In this document: positions 46,930 through 55,873 of the stretch, in pieces | Numbering within the stretch: the first letter of the stretch is position 1 | How the letters are laid out: every line of letters starts with the position of its first letter | From: an uncultured Prevotellaceae bacterium | GTDB lineage: Bacteria; Bacteroidota; Bacteroidia; Bacteroidales; Bacteroidaceae | Direction: 5' to 3' | Length of the DNA stretch: 64,000 nt | Assembly (NCBI GenBank): GCA_946415705.1 | Contig: CAMKTN010000010.1 | Location: 1 to 64,000, forward strand | The notes under the pieces: model-generated | The model's database searches: none | The model's input: only the letters and a program-made list of their open reading frames with translations | What the model was told of the DNA's origin: nothing | Position numbers and translations under genes: made by a program

Positions 46930-48735
46930 ATGAAGCAGAACATTAGAAATATCGCTATCATCGCCCATGTCGATCACGGCAAGACGACGCTCGTGGACAA
47001 GATGCTGCTGGCCGGCAACCTGTTCCGCGAGAACCAGCAGACGGGAGAGCTGATGCTGGACAACAACGAGCTGGAGCGCGAGCGCGGCATCACCATCCTC
47101 TCCAAGAACGTCAGCATCAACTACAAGGACACGAAAATCAACATCATCGACACCCCGGGTCACAGCGACTTCGGCGGCGAGGTGGAGCGCGTGCTGAACA
47201 TGGCCGACGGCTGCCTGCTGTTGGTGGATGCCTTCGAAGGACCCATGCCGCAGACGCGCTTCGTGCTGCAGAAAGCCTTGCAGATCGGACTGAAGCCCAT
47301 CGTGGTCATCAACAAGGTGGATAAACCCAACTGCCGACCCGAGGAGGTCTATGAGATGGTGTTCGACCTGATGTGCGACCTCGACGCCACCGAGGAGCAG
47401 CTGGACTTCCCCGTCATCTACGGCTCTGCTAAGCAGGGCTGGATGGGCGAGGACTGGCAGACGCCCACGGACAATATCTTCTACCTGCTCGACCAGATCC
47501 TGGAGCACATCCCCGCCCCCGAGCAGCTGGAGGGCACGCCGCAGATGCTCATCACCTCGCTGGACTACAGCACCTACACGGGTCGCATCGCCGTGGGACG
47601 CGTACACCGCGGCACCCTGAAGGAGGGCATGGCCATCACCATCGCACACCGCGACGGCTCGAAGGAACGCACGAAGATCAAGGAGCTGCACACCTTCACG
47701 GGCATGGGCCATCAGAAGACCGACGCCGTCAGCTCGGGCGACATCTGCGCCATCATAGGCCTCTCGAACTTCGAGATCGGCGACACCATCTGCGATGCCG
47801 AGGAGCCCGAGGCACTGCCCACCATCAGCATCGATGAGCCCACGATGTCGATGCTCTTCACCATCAACGACTCGCCGTTCTTCGGCAAGGAGGGTAAGTG
47901 GTGCACGAGCCGCCATATCCACGAGCGCTTGCAGAAGGAGCTGGAGAAGAACCTGGCGCTGCGCGTGGAGATGCCCGAGGGCGCCACAGACCGCTGGATT
48001 GTCAGCGGCCGCGGCGTGCTGCACCTGAGCGTGCTCATCGAGACCATGCGCCGCGAGGGCTACGAACTGCAGGTGGGACAGCCGCAGGTGATTTATAAGG
48101 AGATCGCCGGCGAGCGTTGCGAGCCCATCGAGGAGCTGACCATCAACGTGCCCGAGGAGTTTGCCTCGAAGATGATAGACATGGTCACGCGCCGCAAGGG
48201 CGAGATGACCTCTATGGAGAGCCAGGGCGACCGCGTGAACATCGAGTTCCTCATCCCCTCGCGCGGTATCATCGGCCTGCGCACCAATGTGCTGACAGCC
48301 TCGCAGGGCGAAGCCATCATGGCACACCGCTACAAGGAGTACCAGCCCTACAAGGGCGAGATCGTGCGCCGCACGTCGGGCTCCATGATCGCGCTGGAGG
48401 GCGGCACCGCCTTCGCCTACGCCATCAACAACCTGCAGGACCGCGGTAAGTTCTTCATCGAACCGCAGACCGAGGTGTATGCCGGTCAGGTGGTGGGCGA
48501 GCACATCCACGAGAACGACCTCGTCATCAACGTCACCAAGAACAAGCAGCTCACGAACATGCGTGCCAGCGGCTCCGACGAGAAGGTGCGCATCATCCCC
48601 GCCACCCTCCTCAGCCTCGAAGAGGCCCTCGAATACATCAAGGAGGACGAGTACGTGGAGGTGACCCCCAAGAGCATGCGCATGCGCAAAATCATCCTCG
48701 ACCACTTAGAGAGGAAGAGGGCAAACCGTGAATAG
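46930..48735 (+). CDS. typA: Ribosome-binding GTPase TypA/BipA
   Basis: [48 protein letters not shown]. Confidence 0.96.
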   Translation: MKQNIRNIAIIAHVDHGKTTLVDKMLLAGNLFRENQQTGELMLDNNELERERGITILSKNVSINYKDTKINIIDTPGHSDFGGEVERVLNMADGCLLLVDAFEGPMPQTRFVLQKALQIGLKPIVVINKVDKPNCRPEEVYEMVFDLMCDLDATEEQLDFPVIYGSAKQGWMGEDWQTPTDNIFYLLDQILEHIPAPEQLEGTPQMLITSLDYSTYTGRIAVGRVHRGTLKEGMAITIAHRDGSKERTKIKELHTFTGMGHQKTDAVSSGDICAIIGLSNFEIGDTICDAEEPEALPTISIDEPTMSMLFTINDSPFFGKEGKWCTSRHIHERLQKELEKNLALRVEMPEGATDRWIVSGRGVLHLSVLIETMRREGYELQVGQPQVIYKEIAGERCEPIEELTINVPEEFASKMIDMVTRRKGEMTSMESQGDRVNIEFLIPSRGIIGLRTNVLTASQGEAIMAHRYKEYQPYKGEIVRRTSGSMIALEGGTAFAYAINNLQDRGKFFIEPQTEVYAGQVVGEHIHENDLVINVTKNKQLTNMRASGSDEKVRIIPATLLSLEEALEYIKEDEYVEVTPKSMRMRKIILDHLERKRANRE

Positions 48736-48739
48736 GAAG

Positions 48740-48783
48740 ACCCTCCCCCCTGCCCCTCCCTTGCAGGGCGGGGAGTGATTACC
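48740..48783 (+). repeat. GC-rich palindromic repeat copy R6 (+ orientation)
   Basis: ACCCTCCCCCCTGCCCCTCCCTTGCAGGGCGGGGAGTGATTACC. Confidence 0.85.
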
Positions 48784-48851
48784 TTTCAAGAACCGCTATT
48801 ATTCAACAATCATTAAAAATGGCCCTATAACCTCCATTGCTCAAAGCATTT

Positions 48852-48888
48852 TACTCTCCCCCTACAAGGGGGAGCGGGGAGGGGGTTC
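48852..48888 (-). repeat. GC-rich palindromic repeat copy R7 (- orientation)
   Basis: TACTCTCCCCCTACAAGGGGGAGCGGGGAGGGGGTTC. Confidence 0.85.
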
Positions 48889-48894
48889 TATTAT

Positions 48895-49773
48895 ATGGAT
48901 TTATCAGGCAGAAGACAGAGCTCTAACGTCGATGACCGTCGGCGCATGAGCGGTGGTGCGAAAGCCGGCATCGGCGGCATCGCGGGTGTAATCATTGCTG
49001 TAGTGTTTGCCTACTTCACGGGTGGCAACCCGCTGGAGGCCGGCATGCAGGCCTTCCAACAGTCGCTGGGAGCTAACACCGAGATGAGCGCCACGCAGGA
49101 GCGTGAGTTCACCGAGGAGGAACAGGCGCTGGCCGTCTTCGCCTCACAGGTGCTCGCCAGCACCGAAGACGTGTGGACAGAGGTGTTCAAGACACAGCTC
49201 GGCCGCACCTATGTGCCGCCCAAGATGGTGCTCTACACGGGTAGCGTGCAGACGGGCTGCGGCGCAGGTAACGCGCAGGTGGGACCCTTCTACTGCTCGG
49301 CCGACCAAGCGCTGTACATTGACCTCTCCTTCTTCTCGGACATGAAGAAGACGCTGGGGGCCGACGGCGACTTCGCCTACGCCTACGTCATCGCACATGA
49401 GGTGGGACACCACGTGCAGCACCTCCTCGGCACTCTCGACAGCGCCCACAGCCAGATGGCCAAGATGAGCGAGACGCAGGCCAACAAGGTCAGCGTGCGC
49501 ATAGAACTGCAGGCCGACTTCTACGCTGGCGTGTGGGGCTACCACGAGGGCAAGACCTTCGGCTCACTCGAAGACGGCGACCTGCAGGAAGCCATCCAGT
49601 GCGCACAGGTCATCGGCGACAACTACCTGCAGGAGAAAGCACGCGGATACTCGCAACCCGAGAGCTTCACCCACGGCACCAGCGCACAGCGCATGAAATG
49701 GCTGAAACTCGGACTCAACACCGGTGACATGCGCCGTGGCGACACCTTCAGCCTAAGCGAAAGCCAGCTGTAA
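48895..49773 (+). CDS. Neutral zinc metallopeptidase (YpfJ-like)
   Basis: MDLSGRRQSSNVDDRR; TM; YVIAHEVGHHVQHLLG; RIELQADFYAGVWGYHEGK. Confidence 0.9.
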   Translation: MDLSGRRQSSNVDDRRRMSGGAKAGIGGIAGVIIAVVFAYFTGGNPLEAGMQAFQQSLGANTEMSATQEREFTEEEQALAVFASQVLASTEDVWTEVFKTQLGRTYVPPKMVLYTGSVQTGCGAGNAQVGPFYCSADQALYIDLSFFSDMKKTLGADGDFAYAYVIAHEVGHHVQHLLGTLDSAHSQMAKMSETQANKVSVRIELQADFYAGVWGYHEGKTFGSLEDGDLQEAIQCAQVIGDNYLQEKARGYSQPESFTHGTSAQRMKWLKLGLNTGDMRRGDTFSLSESQL

Positions 49774-49804
49774 AGCCCCCTCCCTGCTCCCCCAAGGGGG
49801 AGTG
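49772..49804 (+). repeat. GC-rich palindromic repeat copy R8 (+ orientation, left of DUF559 gene)
   Basis: AAAGCCCCCTCCCTGCTCCCCCAAGGGGGAGTG. Confidence 0.85.
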
Positions 49805-49827
49805 CTTCATATCCACGAGTACGAAAA

Positions 49828-50202
49828 ATGAGCGATTACGATTATGCTACGTCTGATCCATTTTACTATGGATTATTAAAACAATTGGCGCAGGAAAAAA
49901 AAAGTAATCCGACCTTGGCAGAGTGCGTCTTGTGGGAGCATTTGAAGAAATCGCAAATGGGAATTCCTTTCAGAAGGCAGCATATCATAGATTGCTACAT
50001 CGCGGATTTCTTCTGTATGCCTAGTAAACTGGTTGTTGAGGTCGATGGTGGTTACCACCAACTCCCTGAGCAAATCATCAGTGATGAGGAGCGGACAAAA
50101 AGGCTTAATCAATTAGGATATAAAGTGATTAGATTCTCCAATGAGGAGGTACTGAACGATATTGAAAATGTACTAAAGACCATAAAACATAATATTATAT
50201 GA
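49828..50202 (+). CDS. DUF559 (Vsr/PD-(D/E)XK-like) endonuclease domain protein
   Basis: [82 protein letters not shown]. Confidence 0.9.
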   Translation: MSDYDYATSDPFYYGLLKQLAQEKKSNPTLAECVLWEHLKKSQMGIPFRRQHIIDCYIADFFCMPSKLVVEVDGGYHQLPEQIISDEERTKRLNQLGYKVIRFSNEEVLNDIENVLKTIKHNII

Positions 50203-52316
50203 ATAATCAACAATCTCCAAAAGTAACTTCCAATCCCCTCCCCCTTGGGGGAGGCCGGGAAGGGGCTTTCAAGCGCACTACAGTGACGTCGGCGCTGCCG
50301 TATGCCAATGGCGGCGTGCATATCGGACATTTGGCAGGCGTGTATGTGCCTGCGGACATATACGTGAGGTACCTGCGCCTGAAGGGCGAGGACGTGATGT
50401 TCATCGGCGGCTCAGACGAGCACGGCGTGCCCGTGACACAGCGCGCCCGCAAGGAAGGCATCACGCCGCAGCAGGTGGTGGATCGCTACCACAAGATGAT
50501 CAAGGACTCGTTCGAGGAGTTCGGCATCAGCTTCGACGTGTATAGCCGCACCACCTCGAAGACCCACCACCAGTTCGCCAGCGACTTCTTCCGCAAACTC
50601 TACGACGACGGCAAGCTCATCGAGAAGACCACGAAGCAGTTCTACGACGAGACGACGGGCACCTTCAAGACCGACCGCGACATCGTGGGCGAATGTCCCC
50701 ACTGCCACAACGAGGCCAACGGCGACCAATGCGAGAAATGCGGTCGCGACCTTGACCCTACGGAGCTCATCAACCCGCGCTCGAAGGAGAGCGGTGCCAA
50801 GCTCATCCTGAAGGACACCACGAACTGGTTCCTGCCGCTGAACGAGTACGAGGGCTGGCTGAAGGAGTGGATCCTCGAAGGCCACAAGGAGTGGCGCTCC
50901 AATGTCTATGGCCAGTGCAAGTCGTGGCTCGACATGGAGCTGCAGCCGCGGGCGATGACGCGCGACCTGGACTGGGGCATCCCCGTGCCGGTGGAAGGTG
51001 CTGAGGGCAAGGTACTCTATGTGTGGTTCGACGCGCCCATCGGCTATATCTCCAATACCAAGGAACTGTGCGAGAGCAACCCCGAACGCTGGGGCACATG
51101 GCAGCGCTGGTGGCAGGATGAGGAGACGCGTTTAGTCCATTTCATCGGCAAAGACAACATCGTGTTCCACTGCATCATCTTCCCCGTGATGATGAAGGCG
51201 CACGGCGGTTATATCATGCCTGACAACGTGCCGGCCAACGAGTTCCTGAACCTCGAAGGTGACAAGATCTCCACCTCCCGCAACTGGGCTGTCTGGTTGC
51301 ACGAGTACCTGGTAGATTTCCCCGGCAAGCAGGATGTGCTGCGCTACGCCCTCACCGCCTCGGCACCCGAGACGAAGGACAACGACTTCACGTGGGCTGA
51401 GTTCCAGGCACGCAACAACAACGAGCTGGTGGCCGTCTATGGCAACTTCGTGAACCGCGCCCTGCAGCTGACGCAGAAATACTACGACGGCGTGGTGCCC
51501 GCCTGTGGCGAGCTCACCGATTTCGACCGCCAGACGATTGCCGAGTTCACCGACGTGAAGGCCAAGGTGGAAGCCTTGCTCGACAACTTCAAGTTCCGCG
51601 ACGCGCAGAAGGAAGCCATGAACCTGGCGCGCATCGGTAACAAATACCTGGCCGACAGCGAGCCCTGGAAGGTCATCAAGACCGACCCCGAGCGCGTGAA
51701 GACCATCATCAACATCTCCCTCCAGCTGACCGCCAACCTGGCCATCGCCTTCGAGCCCTTCCTGCCCTTCTCCTCGAAGAAGCTGTATGGAATGCTCAAT
51801 GTGGAGGCGCTGGGATGGGACAACCTCGGCAGCACGGCGCTGCTGAAGGCTGGCCACCAGCTGGCGAAGCCTGAGCTGCTCTTCGAGAAGATCGAGGATG
51901 AGGCCATCCAGGCACAGATGGACCGCCTGGCACGCATCAAGAAGGAGAACGAGGCCGCCAGCTATCAGGCCGCTCCCGTGAAGCCCAACGTCAGCTTCGA
52001 GACGTTCGAGAAGCTCGACATCCGCGTGGGACTCATCAAGGACTGCCAGAAGGTGAAGAAGAGCAAGAAGCTCCTGCAGTTCACCATCGACGACGGCACG
52101 GGCACAGACCGCACCATCCTCTCGGGCATTGCCGCCTTCTATGAGGACCCGTCGGTGCTCGTCGGCAGGCGCATCCTCTTCGTGGCCAACTTCGAGCCGC
52201 GCCAGATGATGGGCATCGAGAGTCAGGGCATGATCCTGTCAGCCGTAGATTTCGACGAAAGCCTCAGCGTGGTGACGACCACCAAGGACGTGAAGCCCGG
52301 CAGTCAAGTGGGCTAG
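50199..52316 (+). CDS. metG: Methionine--tRNA ligase with C-terminal tRNA-binding domain
   Basis: [57 protein letters not shown]-term tRBD. Confidence 0.96.
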   Translation: MNNQQSPKVTSNPLPLGGGREGAFKRTTVTSALPYANGGVHIGHLAGVYVPADIYVRYLRLKGEDVMFIGGSDEHGVPVTQRARKEGITPQQVVDRYHKMIKDSFEEFGISFDVYSRTTSKTHHQFASDFFRKLYDDGKLIEKTTKQFYDETTGTFKTDRDIVGECPHCHNEANGDQCEKCGRDLDPTELINPRSKESGAKLILKDTTNWFLPLNEYEGWLKEWILEGHKEWRSNVYGQCKSWLDMELQPRAMTRDLDWGIPVPVEGAEGKVLYVWFDAPIGYISNTKELCESNPERWGTWQRWWQDEETRLVHFIGKDNIVFHCIIFPVMMKAHGGYIMPDNVPANEFLNLEGDKISTSRNWAVWLHEYLVDFPGKQDVLRYALTASAPETKDNDFTWAEFQARNNNELVAVYGNFVNRALQLTQKYYDGVVPACGELTDFDRQTIAEFTDVKAKVEALLDNFKFRDAQKEAMNLARIGNKYLADSEPWKVIKTDPERVKTIINISLQLTANLAIAFEPFLPFSSKKLYGMLNVEALGWDNLGSTALLKAGHQLAKPELLFEKIEDEAIQAQMDRLARIKKENEAASYQAAPVKPNVSFETFEKLDIRVGLIKDCQKVKKSKKLLQFTIDDGTGTDRTILSGIAAFYEDPSVLVGRRILFVANFEPRQMMGIESQGMILSAVDFDESLSVVTTTKDVKPGSQVG
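50232..50269 (-). repeat. GC-rich palindromic repeat copy R9 (- orientation, inside metG 5' end)
   Basis: AATCCCCTCCCCCTTGGGGGAGGCCGGGAAGGGGCTTT; translated [13 protein letters not shown]. Confidence 0.85.
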
Positions 52317-52336
52317 ACTTGATAAAAGTCAAGGAA

Positions 52337-52376
52337 AACCGTGATTTTTATGTTTTGCGACATAGAAATCGCGGTT
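52337..52376 (+). terminator. Long hairpin downstream of metG
   Basis: AACCGTGATTTTTATGT TTTGCG ACATAGAAATCGCGGTT (17-bp stem with two G-U pairs). Confidence 0.55.
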
Positions 52377-52393
52377 GTTTCGTGAAGTCGCCG

Positions 52394-52401
52394 TACCTTT
52401 G
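52394..52401 (+). promoter_or_regulatory. -7 box TACCTTTG
   Basis: TAnnTTTG consensus upstream of candidate RNA. Confidence 0.5.
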
Positions 52402-52405
52402 CACC

Positions 52406-52542
52406 GCAAAAAGGAAACAAAAGGCACTGTGAAGCGCGAAACTGTTTTCCATTCATAGAAAAAGCAAAGATTTAGTTAGTTAGTTTATAAGGTAAATGAT
52501 TTTGTAAAGCGGTGGTCCGTGAGGATCGCTGCTTGTTTTTTT
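52406..52542 (+). ncRNA. Candidate sRNA or attenuated leader upstream of V-ATPase operon
   Basis: Promoter box 52394-52401; no ORF; ends at AAGCGGTGGTCC-GTGA-GGATCGCTGCTT then TTTTTTT. Confidence 0.4.
52507..52542 (+). terminator. Rho-independent terminator-like hairpin
   Basis: 12-bp stem with G-U pairs followed by T7. Confidence 0.65.
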
Positions 52543-52616
52543 GTGAAAAAGCGTTAGATTCCTCTCACACACGGCATCTTTTGCCCCTTTTATTTTGTCA
52601 TGCAGCAAATTATGAC

Positions 52617-52624
52617 TACTTTTG
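52617..52624 (+). promoter_or_regulatory. -7 box TACTTTTG of V-ATPase operon
   Basis: Consensus box about 44 nt upstream of the subunit E ATG. Confidence 0.5.
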
Positions 52625-52667
52625 CGCGCGAAAACTCAAAAATAACTATAAAAAGACGTCTTTTTAC

Positions 52668-53255
52668 ATGGAAAAAATTCAAGAACTCACCGACAAGATT
52701 CTTCGCGAAGGTGTTGAGAAAGGGCAGGCCGAGGCAGCGCAGATTGTAGCGCAGGCCAAGGAGCAGGCTGCCAAGATTGTTGCTGATGCCAAGGCACAGG
52801 CCGAGGCCATCGCTGCGAAAGCTAAGAAAGATGCTACCGAACTGGAGCAGAACACCAAGAGCGAGCTGAAGCTGTACACGGCTCAGGCGCTGAACGCGCT
52901 GAAGAGCGAGATTGCCAACGTGCTGACGAACAGCACCGTGAGCACAGAGGTTGAAAAGCTCACCGCCGACAAGGACTTCCTGGGCAAGTTCGCCGTCACG
53001 CTGGCAGAAAAATGGCAGGGCGATGCACCCGCCGTCATCAACGCCAAGGATGCCGAAGGCCTGAAGGCTTTCTTCATGAAGAATGCCAAGGCGCTGCTGG
53101 ACAAAGGTCTGAAGATTGAGAAAGTCAATGGTCAGGATGTGCTGTTTGTCATCCAACCCGCCGATGGCAGCTACAAGGTGCAGTTCGGCAAAGAGGAATT
53201 TGAAGCCTACTTTAAAACATTCCTGCGTCCACAGCTCGTGGAGATGCTCTTCTGA
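52668..53255 (+). CDS. V/A-type ATP synthase subunit E
   Basis: Ala/Lys-rich coiled coil MEKIQELTDKILREGVEKGQAEAAQIVAQAKEQAAKIV...; first gene of operon. Confidence 0.88.
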   Translation: MEKIQELTDKILREGVEKGQAEAAQIVAQAKEQAAKIVADAKAQAEAIAAKAKKDATELEQNTKSELKLYTAQALNALKSEIANVLTNSTVSTEVEKLTADKDFLGKFAVTLAEKWQGDAPAVINAKDAEGLKAFFMKNAKALLDKGLKIEKVNGQDVLFVIQPADGSYKVQFGKEEFEAYFKTFLRPQLVEMLF

Positions 53256-53260
53256 TTTGT

Positions 53261-54112
53261 ATGGCTAATTACTATTTCTTACTTTCCGGACTGCCCGACC
53301 TGAAGTTGGACTCCCTGGAGACGGCACCCTCTGTCCAAGAGCTGCAGCAGCTGATTCTGGAGCAGGACGATATGGACAAGAAAGACCGTCGTCAGGTAGA
53401 GATGTTCTTTCTCTTGGGCGACTGCAGGAACCTCATCACGCTCCTCGACAACAACCTCGCAGAGCTGCCCTACGCCGGTAACTGGGACAAGGCAGAGCTG
53501 CAGGAGCTCATCGCCGATGCCCTGGAGGAGGTCTATGAGGATGACAGCCGCTTCCCGGCTTTCATGGCCGACTTCGTGCGCGAGTACTATGAGCGCAAGA
53601 GCGAGGCTGGCTATTTCCCCGAAGACCGCCTGATGGTGCGCTACTGGAAATACCTGAAGCAGCACGGCACGGGCTTCGTGCGCCGCTGGGCTGAGCTCAG
53701 TCTGGACATCGCCAACACGCTGACGGCACTGCTGTGCGAGCGACAGGGATGGGCTGTGGAGCAATACACGTATGACTACGACCCCACGGAGGTGGACAAG
53801 GACCTGATGTTGCAGTTGCAGGACATCGCCAAGGACAGCGACCCCGTGCAGAAGGAGCGCCGCATTGATGCGCTGAAATGGCTGTGGATGGACGATGAGA
53901 CCTTCTTCGAGCCCTTCGACATCAACGCGCTGTTCGCGTACATCCTGAAGGCCGACATCCTGGAGCGATGGGCGCGCCTGGATCCCGAACAGGGCAGACA
54001 ACGCTTTAGTCAGATTATAGAGAACTTGCGGCAACACGCAACCGTTCCTGCAGAGTTCACGGCTTACATGCCCAAGAAGGAAGAAGGAACATACACCAAG
54101 AATTACAAATAA
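53261..54112 (+). CDS. DUF2764 family protein, V-ATPase-associated
   Basis: MANYYFLLSGLPDLKLD...; located between subunits E and A. Confidence 0.85.
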   Translation: MANYYFLLSGLPDLKLDSLETAPSVQELQQLILEQDDMDKKDRRQVEMFFLLGDCRNLITLLDNNLAELPYAGNWDKAELQELIADALEEVYEDDSRFPAFMADFVREYYERKSEAGYFPEDRLMVRYWKYLKQHGTGFVRRWAELSLDIANTLTALLCERQGWAVEQYTYDYDPTEVDKDLMLQLQDIAKDSDPVQKERRIDALKWLWMDDETFFEPFDINALFAYILKADILERWARLDPEQGRQRFSQIIENLRQHATVPAEFTAYMPKKEEGTYTKNYK

Positions 54113-54127
54113 ATACATACAGATATT

Positions 54128-55867
54128 ATGACACAAGGAAAAGTAAGTGGCGTAGTCTCTAACATGGTCACCCTCAGCGTGGACGGCCCTGTGCAGCAAG
54201 GAGAGATATGCTACATCACCACTGGCGGCGACCGCCTGATGGCCGAGGTCATCAAGGTCATCGGACAGGACGTCTATGTGCAAGTCTTCGAAAGCACACG
54301 TGGCCTCAAAGTGGGCGCCAAGGCTGAGTTCACGGGCCACATGCTGGAAGTACAGCTCGCACCGGGCATGCTCAGCAAGAACTTCGACGGTCTGCAGAAC
54401 GACCTCGACAAGATGGAGGGCGTCTTCCTCAAGCGCGGTGAATACACCGATCCGCTCGACCGCGAGCGCCTCTGGGACTTCGAGCCCATCGTGAAGGTCG
54501 GCGACAAGGTCGCAGCCAGCGACTGGCTCGGCAAGGTCGAGGAGAACCACCAGCCCCTGAAGATCATGGCTCCCTTCCAGATGAAGGGCACCGCAACGGT
54601 GAAGGCCATCACCAAGGCCGGACAGTACAAGGTGGAAGACACCATCGCCACCCTCACCCTGGAGGATGGTACGGACCTCAATGTCAACATGATCCAGCAC
54701 TGGCCCGTGAAGCTCGCTATGACGAACTATCGCGAGAAGCCCCGTCCCTTCAAGCTCCTGGAGACCAGCGTTCGCACCATTGACACCTTCAACCCCATCG
54801 TGGAGGGCGGCACGGGCTTCATTCCCGGTCCTTTCGGTACGGGTAAGACGGTGCTGCAGCACGCCATCTCCAAGCAGGCTGAGGCTGACATCGTGATCAT
54901 CGCTGCCTGCGGTGAGCGCGCCAACGAGGTCGTGGAGATCTTCACCGAGTTCCCCGAGCTGGAAGACCCACACACGGGCCGCAAGCTGATGGAACGTACC
55001 ATCATCATCGCCAACACCTCGAACATGCCTGTCGCTGCGCGTGAGGCTTCCGTCTATACAGCCATGACGATGGCCGAGTACTATCGCTCGATGGGTCTGC
55101 GCGTGCTGCTGATGGCCGACTCCACCAGTCGTTGGGCACAGGCACTGCGCGAGATGTCCAACCGCATGGAGGAGCTCCCCGGTCCCGATGCATTCCCCAT
55201 GGATCTCTCCGCCTTGATCTCCAACTTCTACGGTCGCGCCGGCTATGTATATCTCAACAACGGCGAGGTGGGCAGCATCACCTTCATCGGTACGGTGTCG
55301 CCTGCCGGCGGTAACCTCAAGGAGCCCGTCACGGAGAACACCAAGAAGGTGGCCCGTTGCTTCTACGCCCTTGAGCAGGACCGCGCCGACAAGAAGCGCT
55401 ACCCCGCTGTGAACCCCATCGACTCCTACTCCAAGTACCTGGAGTACCCCGAGTTCGCGGAGTACATCAAGGAGCACATCAACGAGGAGTGGATTCCCAA
55501 GGTGCTGAACCTGAAGACCCGTATGCAGCGCGGAAAGGAGATTGCCGAGCAGATCAACATCCTCGGTGACGACGGCGTGCCTGTGGATTACCACGTGACG
55601 TTCTGGAAGTCCGAGATCATCGACTATGTCGTGCTCCAGCAGGATGCCTTCGACGAGGTCGATGCCGTGACACCCATCGAGCGTCAGGAGGAGATTCTGA
55701 ATTTGGTCACGGAGATCTGCGAGCATAACTTCCAGTTCGACAAGTTCCAGGATGCCACAGACTATTTCCGCAAGCTCATCAACCTCTGCAAGCAGTGGAA
55801 CTACAGCCAGTTCAAGAGCGAGCAGTACTACGACTTCAAGAAGCAGATAGAAGAATTCATCAAGTAA
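54128..55867 (+). CDS. V/A-type ATP synthase subunit A
   Basis: GPFGTGKTVLQ P-loop; RPFKLLETSVRTIDTFNPIVEGGTGFIPGPFG; MADSTSRWAQALREMSNRMEELPG. Confidence 0.96.
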   Translation: MTQGKVSGVVSNMVTLSVDGPVQQGEICYITTGGDRLMAEVIKVIGQDVYVQVFESTRGLKVGAKAEFTGHMLEVQLAPGMLSKNFDGLQNDLDKMEGVFLKRGEYTDPLDRERLWDFEPIVKVGDKVAASDWLGKVEENHQPLKIMAPFQMKGTATVKAITKAGQYKVEDTIATLTLEDGTDLNVNMIQHWPVKLAMTNYREKPRPFKLLETSVRTIDTFNPIVEGGTGFIPGPFGTGKTVLQHAISKQAEADIVIIAACGERANEVVEIFTEFPELEDPHTGRKLMERTIIIANTSNMPVAAREASVYTAMTMAEYYRSMGLRVLLMADSTSRWAQALREMSNRMEELPGPDAFPMDLSALISNFYGRAGYVYLNNGEVGSITFIGTVSPAGGNLKEPVTENTKKVARCFYALEQDRADKKRYPAVNPIDSYSKYLEYPEFAEYIKEHINEEWIPKVLNLKTRMQRGKEIAEQINILGDDGVPVDYHVTFWKSEIIDYVVLQQDAFDEVDAVTPIERQEEILNLVTEICEHNFQFDKFQDATDYFRKLINLCKQWNYSQFKSEQYYDFKKQIEEFIK

Positions 55868-55873
55868 ACAACT

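Larger units (their letters stand above)
49772..50269. mobile_element. Putative repeat-bounded element carrying a DUF559 nuclease gene
   Basis: DUF559 gene bracketed by inverted R8/R9 copies; AT-rich relative to neighbours. Confidence 0.4.

Noticed and set aside
46906-48705. 599-aa minus-strand ORF
   Set aside because: Antisense to typA; shadow ORF.
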